From positions 1 through 30,316 of the forward strand of contig JAYTDA010000072.1 of assembly GCA_043736155.1 (NCBI GenBank): a stretch of DNA of 30,316 bases, read 5' to 3'. Position 1 is the stretch's first letter; each line of letters starts with the position of its first letter. Under the pieces are notes generated by a model, which searched no databases, was not told where the DNA came from, and saw only the letters and a program-made list of their open reading frames with translations. A program made the position numbers and the translations under genes. The DNA comes from JANNRR01 sp043736155. Lineage in GTDB: Bacteria; Pseudomonadota; Alphaproteobacteria; Rhodobacterales; Rhodobacteraceae. This document shows positions 7,990 to 14,445 of the stretch, one piece after another.

Positions 7990-8191
7990 ACGGTCCCTTG
8001 AAGTGACCCTTGCTCTCCCTCCCCCCCCGTGGGGAGGGTTAGGGTGGGGGTTGCTCCAGCGACTGAGTCCAGGATGGAATTCCGCGCAAGATCAGCGGCC
8101 TGAGAGACCCCCACCCTGACCCTCCCCACAAGGGGGGAGGGGATTTCCGTGCAACCTTGGTCAATCGGAATGAGTCCATTCAAGGGGCCGT
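7990..8191. repeat. Nested inverted-repeat (MITE-like) element
   Basis: The outer arms are ACGGTCCCTTGAA at 7990-8002 and TTCAAGGGGCCGT at 8179-8191, matching at 12 of 13 positions as reverse complements. Inside are longer GC arms at about 8015-8051 (C-tract, GTGGGGAGGGTTAGGGTGGGGG) and 8107-8143 (its near-exact reverse complement). Each inner arm can also fold on itself. The ~200-base size, terminal inverted repeats and absence of coding content suit a non-autonomous element. Similar C/G-tract palindromes occur at 18147-18182 and 27088-27124. Confidence 0.6.
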
Positions 8192-8203
8192 TTGAATCAC
8201 CTG

Positions 8204-8470
8204 TCAAAGGCTCTCAATCCGCCATGGGGCACTTTGACCATTCTCAAATCCCTCGTCACCGATCCGCCTGTCTGTCGTCAACTTTTCTATCAGCGCCCAT
8301 CCAAGCGTGAATGATTGAATTGGATCAATTCCATAGATTTTCTTGTTCTCGATGTACCCTTTGACGCAAACTATTGAAAAATAGTCGTCTTGGCCACCGT
8401 GACAGCAATCGCAGATGATAGTGGCCTCGACACCTTCGTCTGAAACGATTTTCAGGCTGACCGGATTCAT
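8204..8470 (-). CDS. Small orphan protein, possibly DUF6968-like
   Basis: An 88-residue protein starting MNPVSLKIVSDEGVEATIICDC and ending APWRIESL. Its base and codon use is visibly lower in G+C than its neighbours (AAA, GAA, ATT and TAT codons are frequent), which suggests recent acquisition. The segment KIYGIDPIQSFTLGWALIEKLTTD resembles the 'G-I/V-D-x-x-Q-A/S-x-x-L-x-x-A' region of small proteins I recall as DUF6968, but I cannot confirm this. The start at 8470 has GGGAAAG upstream; the frame stays open to 8575. It lies alone on the minus strand in a repeat-rich stretch, 12 bases from the nested palindrome. No function can be assigned; an immunity-like role is speculation. Confidence 0.6.
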   Translation of the reverse strand: MNPVSLKIVSDEGVEATIICDCCHGGQDDYFSIVCVKGYIENKKIYGIDPIQSFTLGWALIEKLTTDRRIGDEGFENGQSAPWRIESL

Positions 8471-8706
8471 TCTTTGCTTTCCCACCTGTGGCAAGCGCAT
8501 AACCGCAATCCACTTGAGTACAATGCTACCGAGGCAAACCTTGGAAGGCAACGACCGCTCTGCACCGTAATCCACCGTTTAACGCCGGACAAAAACCACC
8601 GCACCAAACCAACTGGCCAAACACGGCGATTTCCCACCCCCCGCATTGCCACCCCCCGCACATTCTGGCACTGAACCCCTGACCCAAACCAAAGCGGAGC
8701 CTCTCC

Positions 8707-9537
8707 ATGAAAATCCTCAGTGAAAGCCGCTGTTTTGGCGGGGTTCAGGGCGTCTATAGCCACACATCCGATGCCACCGGCACCGACATGACCTTTGGCC
8801 TGTTTCAACCGGCCGAGGCGCGCGACGGCACGGTGCCGCTGCTGTGGTTCCTGTCGGGGCTGACCTGCAGCCATGAAAACGCGATGATCAAGGCGGGGGC
8901 GCAGGTCTGGGCCGCCGAGGCGGGGATTGCCATCGTGTTTCCCGATACGTCGCCGCGCGGTGACGGCGTCGCCAATGATCCCGGCTATGATCTGGGGCAA
9001 GGCGCCGGGTTCTATGTCGATGCGACGGAGGAGCCGTGGTCGCCGCAGTTCCGCATGCAGGACTATATCATCCGCGACCTGCCGGAGTTTCTGACCTCGA
9101 CCTTTGCGATTGATGCCGACCGCCAGGCGATCAGTGGCCATTCGATGGGCGGCCATGGCGCGCTGACCCTGGCGATGCGCAACCCCGACCGCTTCCGGTC
9201 GGTGTCGGCCTTTGCCCCGATCTGCCACCCCACCGCATCCGACTGGGGCCGCAAGCAGTTCGCAGCCTATCTGGGCAGCGATGAAAGCCTGTGGGCCGGC
9301 CATGATGCCACGCTTCTGATGCAGACCACCGGGTTTCCGGGGCCGGTGCTGGTGGATCAGGGCACCAGCGACCAGTTTCTTGACCTGCTGATGCCTGAAG
9401 CCCTGGCCGAAGCGGTGGCCAAACGGCGGCAACCGGCAACCCTGCGGCTGCAGGGCGGTTATGACCACAGCTATTTCTTCATCGCCAGCTTCATGCGCGA
9501 CCATGTCCGCTTTCATGCCGAGGCACTGGCGCGGTGA
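8707..9537 (+). CDS. fghA: S-formylglutathione hydrolase
   Basis: Cytosolic serine hydrolase that releases formate and glutathione from S-formylglutathione, the last step of glutathione-dependent formaldehyde oxidation. The 276-residue length is typical. An esterase-D type alpha/beta-hydrolase fold is indicated by LLWFLSGLTCSHENAM, FPDTSPRGDGV and the nucleophile elbow GHSMGGHGAL. The triad is Ser146, Asp222 (DQGTSDQFL) and His254 (YDHSYFF). A GCGGAG ribosome binding site lies eight bases before the ATG. The class III alcohol dehydrogenase that normally supplies its substrate is not in the window. It heads a five-gene run with overlapping stops and starts. The N-demethylation-type enzymes further along would release formaldehyde, so a functional link is possible but the genes are not in one operon. 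Confidence 0.93.
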   Translation: MKILSESRCFGGVQGVYSHTSDATGTDMTFGLFQPAEARDGTVPLLWFLSGLTCSHENAMIKAGAQVWAAEAGIAIVFPDTSPRGDGVANDPGYDLGQGAGFYVDATEEPWSPQFRMQDYIIRDLPEFLTSTFAIDADRQAISGHSMGGHGALTLAMRNPDRFRSVSAFAPICHPTASDWGRKQFAAYLGSDESLWAGHDATLLMQTTGFPGPVLVDQGTSDQFLDLLMPEALAEAVAKRRQPATLRLQGGYDHSYFFIASFMRDHVRFHAEALAR

Positions 9538-10004
9538 CCGTGATCTATGTCGATGCCGATGCCTGCCCGGTCAAGGCAGAGGCGGCGCGGGTGGCGGACC
9601 GCCTGAAGCTGCGGCTGGTCATTGTGTCGAACGGCGGTATCCGGCCATCGCCGCACCCGCTGGTGGAGACCGTAGTGGTGCCCGAGGGGCCGGATGTGGC
9701 GGATCAGTGGATCGCCGACCGCGCCGGTCTGGGCGACATCGTGATTACCGGGGACATCCCGCTGGCGGCCCGCTGCATCGCGGGCGGCGCGCGGGTCGTC
9801 AAGCACAATGGCGAAGTGCTGTCCGCTGCCAACATCGGCAATATCCTGGCCATGCGGGATCTGATGGCCGACCTGCGCGCCGCCGACCCGTTTCGTCAGG
9901 GCGGCGGCAAGAGCTTTGCCAAGGCCGACCGGTCGCGGTTTCTGGAAGCGCTGGACCGCGAAGCCCGGGCGGCGATGCGGGCACAACCGCCCGGGGCCCG
10001 ATGA
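9534..10004 (+). CDS. YaiI/YqxD (DUF188, UPF0178) family protein
   Basis: A 156-residue protein of a widespread family of unknown biochemical role. Family hallmarks are the start VIYVDADACPVKAEAARVADR, then a central segment VADQWIADRAGLGDIVITGDIPLAARCI and GARVVKHNGEVLSAANIGNILAMRDLMADLR. The acidic clusters (DADACP, ITGDIPLA) resemble metal-binding PIN-like folds, suggesting a nuclease-related activity that has not been shown. It starts with GTG at 9534, sharing GTGA with the fghA stop, and its own stop overlaps the next start by four bases. The start is well fixed because family members begin right at the VDADACP strand. Confidence 0.92.
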   Translation: MTVIYVDADACPVKAEAARVADRLKLRLVIVSNGGIRPSPHPLVETVVVPEGPDVADQWIADRAGLGDIVITGDIPLAARCIAGGARVVKHNGEVLSAANIGNILAMRDLMADLRAADPFRQGGGKSFAKADRSRFLEALDREARAAMRAQPPGAR

Positions 10005-10945
10005 CCGCCACACCGACCCGGCCGCCCGAAGCCCTTGGCGGGGTACTGCTGGCGCTGGTCGGAGTGGCCTGTCTGTCGATCAACGATGTCGCCGTCAAGT
10101 TCCTGTCGGGCGGCTATGCCCTGCATGAGGTGATCCTGTTTCGCGCGCTGGTCGGCATGGTGGTGGTGCTGGCGACAATGGCACTGGCGCGCCAGCCGCT
10201 GGCCAGCCTGCGCACCCACCGCCCCGTTGCCCAGGGCATCCGGGTTCTGTGCATCCTGTTCTCCAACGCCAGCTATTTCCTGGGCCTGTCGGTGCTGCCT
10301 TTGGCCGATGCGGTTGCCACCTCCTATGTCGCCCCGTTGCTGATGACCGGGCTGTCGGTCGTGGCCCTTGGGGAACGGGTCGGGTTTACCCGCTGGGTTG
10401 CGGTGCTGGCAGGGCTGGCGGGGGTTCTGGTCATGGTGCAACCCGGTACATCGGCATTTCAGCCTGCGGCGTTGCTGGTTCTGTTCGGGGCACTGTGCTA
10501 TGCTCTGGCGCAGATCATGACCCGCTATCTGGCTGCCACGGAAACCAGCTTTTCGCTGAGTTTCCACACCCAAAGCGGATTTATCCTGCTGTGTATCGCG
10601 ATGGGGCTGGGGGTGGGCGATGGCCATCTGGCAGGGTCGGGTCAGGGTGCCATGGCGTTCCTGCTGCGGCCCTGGATCTGGCCACCGCTGGCCGACTGGC
10701 CCGCGTTTCTGGCAGCGGGCTGTGCCGTGGCGATTGGCGGGTTAGCGATGTCTCAGGCCTACAGGATCAGTGAAACCGCACTGGTGGCGCCGTTCGAATA
10801 TCTGGGAATGCCGCTGGCGATTTTCTGGGGGGCACTGGTGTTTTCCCAGTGGCCGGGGCAGGCTTCGTGGATCGGCATGGCGCTGATCTGCGGTGCCGGG
10901 CTGGTGACCATGGCCGCAGAACGGTCCCGCAGAAAAGGCATGTGA
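10001..10945 (+). CDS. DMT-superfamily transporter (EamA/RhaT domain)
   Basis: A 314-residue integral membrane protein with about ten hydrophobic segments in two homologous halves, as in the drug/metabolite transporter superfamily. The first half runs from LGGVLLALVGVACLSINDVAVKFLSGGY to VLAGLAGVLVMVQPG. The second runs from ALLVLFGALCYALAQIMTRYLAAT to WIGMALICGAGLVTMAAERSRRK. EamA features include YVAPLLMTGLSVVALGERVG and VAPFEYLGMPLAIFWGALVFSQWP. Such proteins usually export amino acids or metabolites from the cytoplasm. The ATG at 10001 shares ATGA with the upstream stop; a much longer open frame from 9461 only shadows fghA and the YaiI-family gene. The substrate is not predictable. Confidence 0.9.
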   Translation: MTATPTRPPEALGGVLLALVGVACLSINDVAVKFLSGGYALHEVILFRALVGMVVVLATMALARQPLASLRTHRPVAQGIRVLCILFSNASYFLGLSVLPLADAVATSYVAPLLMTGLSVVALGERVGFTRWVAVLAGLAGVLVMVQPGTSAFQPAALLVLFGALCYALAQIMTRYLAATETSFSLSFHTQSGFILLCIAMGLGVGDGHLAGSGQGAMAFLLRPWIWPPLADWPAFLAAGCAVAIGGLAMSQAYRISETALVAPFEYLGMPLAIFWGALVFSQWPGQASWIGMALICGAGLVTMAAERSRRKGM

Positions 10946-11565
10946 TGACACCCGAAGCAGTGATTTTCGACATTGGCAATGTGCTGGTGGAATGGCAGCC
11001 GGAGGTTTATTTCGACCGCATCTATGGCAGTGACCGGCGCCGCGCGCTGTTTGCCGCCGTGGACCTGCACGCGATGAATCTGGCCATCGATGCCGGTGCC
11101 GATTTCGCCAGCACGATCGAGGCGACAGCCCGCCGCCATCCCGACTGGGCCAGCGAAATCATGGATTGGAAAGACAACTGGATCAAGCTGGCGTCGCCCT
11201 TGATCCCCCGCTCGATCCGCAGCCTGCGGGCCTTGCGTGCCAAACGGGTACCGGTGTTTGCCCTGACCAACTTTGGCGACACCAATTTCGCCTATGCCCA
11301 GAGCGAATATGTGTTTTTGAACCAGTTCGACCGGACCTATGTCTCCGGCCGGATCAAGCGGGTCAAGCCGGACCCGGCGATCTATGCCGCTGTCGAGGCG
11401 GATTGCGGCATCGCCCCGGCGGGGTTGCTGTTTGTCGATGACCGCGCCGAAAACATTGCCGCCGCTGCGGCACGCGGCTGGCAGGTGCATCATTTCACCG
11501 GACCCGAGGGTTGGGCGGCGCGGCTGGTGGCACTGGGGCTGTTGACCGAGGCGGAAGCCGGATGA
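10945..11565 (+). CDS. HAD-superfamily phosphatase (YihX-like)
   Basis: A 206-residue haloacid-dehalogenase-type hydrolase. Motif I is VIFDIGNVLVEW with the nucleophile Asp9; the form FDxGNV is typical of the YihX-type sugar-phosphate phosphatases. A helical cap lies at about residues 17-80. Motif II is FALTNFG, motif III the lysine in RVKPDPAIY, and motif IV LFVDDRAENIAAA. It probably dephosphorylates a small cytosolic phosphate ester. The ATG overlaps the upstream stop by one base (TGATG) and its own stop overlaps the next start by four, so it is translated as part of the five-gene run. The specific substrate is not evident. Confidence 0.9.
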   Translation: MTPEAVIFDIGNVLVEWQPEVYFDRIYGSDRRRALFAAVDLHAMNLAIDAGADFASTIEATARRHPDWASEIMDWKDNWIKLASPLIPRSIRSLRALRAKRVPVFALTNFGDTNFAYAQSEYVFLNQFDRTYVSGRIKRVKPDPAIYAAVEADCGIAPAGLLFVDDRAENIAAAAARGWQVHHFTGPEGWAARLVALGLLTEAEAG

Positions 11566-12485
11566 GCGTTTTGATGATCGGGCCGGAGGCGGAACGGCTG
11601 TTGACATGGCCGGGACTTTGCGCCGCACTGCAGGCGGGGCACCGGCAGCCAAGGGCAGAGATCGGCGACACCATTCTGTCCCGCCGGTCGGATGTGCTGC
11701 TGTCGCGCAGCGCCTGGATCGACGGCATCGGGCTGGCGGTGAAATCGGCGACGGTGTTCCCCGGCAACAAGGCATTGGGCAAACCGGCGGTGAACGGGGC
11801 GGTGAGCCTGTATTCCGACCAGAGCGGCGAACTGGAGGCCATTGTCGATTTCCATCTGGTGACCAAATGGAAAACCGCCGGCGACAGTCTGTTGGCGGCC
11901 TCGCTGCTGGCCCGGCCCGACAGCCGCAGCATTCTGCTGGTGGGCGCAGGCACCGTGGCGCGCTCGATGGTCGATGCCTATCGCAGCCGCTTTCCGGGTG
12001 CACAGTTCACGGTCTGGAACCGGTCGCCCGCCGCTGCCGAAACCATGGCGCGGGAGGTGCCGGGGCTGGCGGTGGCGACCGATCTGGCCGACGCCGTTGC
12101 CGGGGCGGATATCATCTGTACCGCCACCATGGCGACCGAACCTTTGATCCGGGGCGGATGGCTGCGCCCCGGCACCCATCTGGACCTGATCGGCGCCTAT
12201 CGCCCCGACATGCGCGAGGTTGATGATGAAACCCTGCGCCGGTCGCGGATCTTTGTCGACGCCCGCGCCACCACCCTGCACCATATCGGCGAATTGAAAG
12301 GCCCGCTGGACCGCGGTGTGATCGCCGAAGCTGACGTGATTGCGGATTATTACGATATTGCCGCCGGGCGCTTTGCCCGCCGCAATCCGACGGAAATCAC
12401 CCTGGCCAAGAACGGCGGCGGCGCGCATCTGGATCTGATGGTGGCGCGTTATGTGATGGCGATGTGGCAGGCGGCACAGGGATGA
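11562..12485 (+). CDS. Ornithine cyclodeaminase / mu-crystallin family protein
   Basis: A 307-residue NAD(P)-dependent enzyme. The N-terminal substrate domain has a lysine in GLAVKSATVFPGN (Lys61). The Rossmann domain has ILLVGAGTVARSMVDAY (about 124-140), then IICTATMATEPLIRGGWLRPGTHLDLIGAYRPDMREVDDETL. In ornithine cyclodeaminase a catalytic aspartate occupies the GGD motif; here the aligned segment reads GAY. The protein is therefore more likely an imine or ketimine reductase or an alanine-dehydrogenase-like member than a true ornithine cyclodeaminase. It is the last gene of the overlapping run that begins with fghA and is followed by a strong terminator-type repeat. The ATG at 11562 is set by its overlap with the HAD stop. 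Confidence 0.85.
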   Translation: MSVLMIGPEAERLLTWPGLCAALQAGHRQPRAEIGDTILSRRSDVLLSRSAWIDGIGLAVKSATVFPGNKALGKPAVNGAVSLYSDQSGELEAIVDFHLVTKWKTAGDSLLAASLLARPDSRSILLVGAGTVARSMVDAYRSRFPGAQFTVWNRSPAAAETMAREVPGLAVATDLADAVAGADIICTATMATEPLIRGGWLRPGTHLDLIGAYRPDMREVDDETLRRSRIFVDARATTLHHIGELKGPLDRGVIAEADVIADYYDIAAGRFARRNPTEITLAKNGGGAHLDLMVARYVMAMWQAAQG

Positions 12486-12510
12486 GGGCGGCGGTTTTCC
12501 TGGCAAAGCC

Positions 12511-12610
12511 GGGGGGGGTCACACCCCCCCTGATCCCGCTGCGGGTCAAACAGAAGCCGGGGGGTTTCACACCCCCCGGACCCCCTGTGGAGTATTTTCA
12601 CGAAAGAAAA
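12511..12610 (+). terminator. Double GC hairpin with ATTTTC tail (dispersed palindrome, copy 2)
   Basis: Two G-tract/C-tract hairpins follow the stop of the gene ending at 12485: G8 to C7 at 12511-12530, and CCGGGGGG with CCCCCCGG around a seven-base loop at 12557-12579. The second runs into GACCCCCTGTGGAGTATTTTC and an A-rich tail, the same order as at 1-54. Its stem and loop are identical to 30292-30314. It very likely ends transcription of the five-gene run, and the recurrence marks it as a dispersed element. Confidence 0.75.
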
Positions 12611-12713
12611 GCCTGAAGCAGAACAGGCCCCGGGCGGCGCGTGATTGCTGTTGCCGCACCGGGGTCGCAGCACTGGCAGACCCCCCTGTCAGCCAGGACA
12701 CAAGGATAAAGGC

Positions 12714-13556
12714 ATGGACCTGATCGACACCCACCAGCATCTGATCTACCGCCAGTCCCTCGGCTATGGCTGGACAACGGGTGTACCGGCGTTGGCCAGC
12801 GGCGATTTCACGCTGCAGGATTATGCCGGGCTGACGGCCGGCTGCGGCATTGCAGGCACCATCTTCATGGAATGCGGCGTGGATGACGGCGATTATCAGG
12901 CCGAGGCGCGGCTGATTGCTGCCCTGGTCGGGCACCAGGGTCTGCTGGGCCAGATCGCCTCCTGCCGGCCAGAGCGCGATGCCGGGTTTGACGCCTGGCT
13001 GGAGGAATGCGGCGGTCTGAACGTCGTGGGGTTGCGCCGCATCCTGCATGTGGTGCCGGATGAGATGTCGCAATCGCCCGGTTTTCGCGCCAACCTGCGC
13101 AAGATCGGGGCACGCGGATTGCCGTTCGAGCTGTGTTTTCTGGGGCGGCAACTGGCGTTGGCCGCCGATCTGGCGCAGGCCTGTGACACCCAGGTGCTGG
13201 TGCTGGATCATTGTGGCACCCCCGATATCGCCGGTGGCGATTTCGCCAATTGGGCCAAGGGGATCACGGTTTTGGCGCGCCATGCGAATGTGATGGCGAA
13301 ACTGTCGGGCATCAGTGCCTATTGCGCCCCCGGCAGTGCCAGCCTGGCGCAGCTGCAGCCCTGGGCCGACCATGTGCTGCAGAGCTTTGGCGCGGATCGC
13401 ATCGTCTGGGGCAGCGACTGGCCGGTGGTCAATCTGGGGGTGGGTTTGGCGGACTGGATCCGGATGACCCGCAGCCTGATCGCAGGCTTGTCCAGCGCTG
13501 AACAACAGGCCATCGCCTCGGGCAACGCCCGCCGCATCTACCTGAAAGGGCGTTGA
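12714..13556 (+). CDS. Amidohydrolase-2 (COG3618-type) lactonase/hydrolase
   Basis: A 280-residue TIM-barrel metal hydrolase. Motifs are IDTHQHL near the start (His7, His9), VLDHCGTPDI (His166) and IVWGSDWPV (Asp235), with the usual NARRIYLKGR end. This family includes sugar lactonases such as L-fucono- and L-rhamnonolactonase, LigI and 4-sulfomuconolactonase, so lactone hydrolysis is the most likely chemistry, in the cytoplasm. The start at 12714 has AAGGA about eight bases upstream; an upstream in-frame start at 12645 yields unrelated residues. Its stop overlaps the TTG start of the GntR gene, so the two form an operon and the regulator may respond to this enzyme's substrate. Confidence 0.87.
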   Translation: MDLIDTHQHLIYRQSLGYGWTTGVPALASGDFTLQDYAGLTAGCGIAGTIFMECGVDDGDYQAEARLIAALVGHQGLLGQIASCRPERDAGFDAWLEECGGLNVVGLRRILHVVPDEMSQSPGFRANLRKIGARGLPFELCFLGRQLALAADLAQACDTQVLVLDHCGTPDIAGGDFANWAKGITVLARHANVMAKLSGISAYCAPGSASLAQLQPWADHVLQSFGADRIVWGSDWPVVNLGVGLADWIRMTRSLIAGLSSAEQQAIASGNARRIYLKGR

Positions 13557-14287
13557 GCGCCGCGATGGCCGCCCGGAAAAAGCCAGCCGCAACCGCAGAA
13601 AAAACCACGTTTCGCGACGTGATGGCAGAGATTTTGCGCCGCATCACCCATGGCCCCTGGGGCCCGGGTGCGCTGTTGCCGAATGAGGTGGATCTGGCGG
13701 GCGAATTCGGCTGTTCGCGCACCACCATCAACCGGGCCTTGCGTGAAGTGGCCGATCTGGGGTTTCTGGATCGGCGGCGCAAGGCCGGGACCCGGGTGCG
13801 GCTGGCCCCGATCAGGGCGGCGCGGTTTGACATGCCGATTGTAAGGGCAGAGGTGGAAAAGACCGGTGCCAGCTATCGCTATCAGCTGTTGCACCGAGAG
13901 GCAGTGCCCGCACCCCGTTGGCTGCAAAGCCGGATGAAACTGGCCACCGGGGCCGAGGTGGTGCATGTCACTTGTCTGCATTTCGCCGACGGGACAGCCT
14001 TTCAGCTCGAAGACCGCTGGATCAATATCGCGGCGCTGCCTGCCGCAGCCGGGGTTGATTTCAGCCTGATCAGCCCCAACCAGTGGCTGGTGGCAACGGT
14101 GCCGTTTTCCGAGGTGGAGATCAGCTTTCTGGCCGCCGCCGCCGAGGGGCTGGCGGTGGCGCATTTGGGCCATGCACCGGGGGAACCGGTGTTCTGCATC
14201 GAACGGGCGACCTGGTGGCAGGGGGCTGCGATCACGCTGGTGACGCTGAGCCACCGGCAGGGCTACCGGATGACGACGCGGTATTGA
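13553..14287 (+). CDS. GntR-family regulator, HutC type (UTRA domain)
   Basis: A 244-residue repressor-type protein. A winged helix-turn-helix lies at about residues 20-85: FRDVMAEILRRITHGPWGPGALLPNEVDLAGEFGCSRTTINRALREVADLGFLDRRRKAGTRV. A UTRA ligand domain follows, with EVVHVTCLHFADGTAFQLEDRWINI, SPNQWLV and GEPVFCIERATWW. The likely start is TTG at 13553, overlapping the amidohydrolase stop by four bases; ATG at 13565 would remove four residues. UTRA domains bind small acids, amines or sugars. The candidate targets are its own operon and the shared divergent region at 18045-18338, but no operator has been matched to it. Confidence 0.9.
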   Translation: MSAAMAARKKPAATAEKTTFRDVMAEILRRITHGPWGPGALLPNEVDLAGEFGCSRTTINRALREVADLGFLDRRRKAGTRVRLAPIRAARFDMPIVRAEVEKTGASYRYQLLHREAVPAPRWLQSRMKLATGAEVVHVTCLHFADGTAFQLEDRWINIAALPAAAGVDFSLISPNQWLVATVPFSEVEISFLAAAAEGLAVAHLGHAPGEPVFCIERATWWQGAAITLVTLSHRQGYRMTTRY

Positions 14288-14297
14288 AGGGGGGTAT

Positions 14298-14417
14298 TCC
14301 CACGCCGTCCCGGGTCAGGCCCGGGACGGCGTGGGAGATGGGGAACGGCTGCACCTCACGTCACAGGCGCGCCACTCTCGTTCCATGCGACTCGGGGTCC
14401 CGGGTCAGGCCCGGGAC
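14298..14417. terminator. Two related perfect hairpins between convergent genes
   Basis: The 158-base gap between two convergent genes holds a stem with perfect 17-base arms at 14298-14314 and 14320-14336 (loop TCAGG). A second copy of its core lies at 14397-14417 (arms GTCCCGGG and CCCGGGAC, same TCAGG loop). The duplicated 21-base core sits in the same orientation about 92 bases apart. Such stems can stop transcription from both sides. The 'CCCGGG...CCCGGG' type is common between alphaproteobacterial genes. Confidence 0.7.
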
Positions 14418-14445
14418 GGCATTGGATTTGGGCAACGCCAGCACT

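Noticed and set aside
11562..12485. True ornithine cyclodeaminase
   Set aside because: The segment that carries the catalytic aspartate in that enzyme (GGD) reads GAY here, so only the family-level name is kept.
12511..12579. CRISPR-like repeats
   Set aside because: Repeats are few, palindromic, unevenly spaced and without unique spacers or cas genes. They behave as terminator/REP-type elements.
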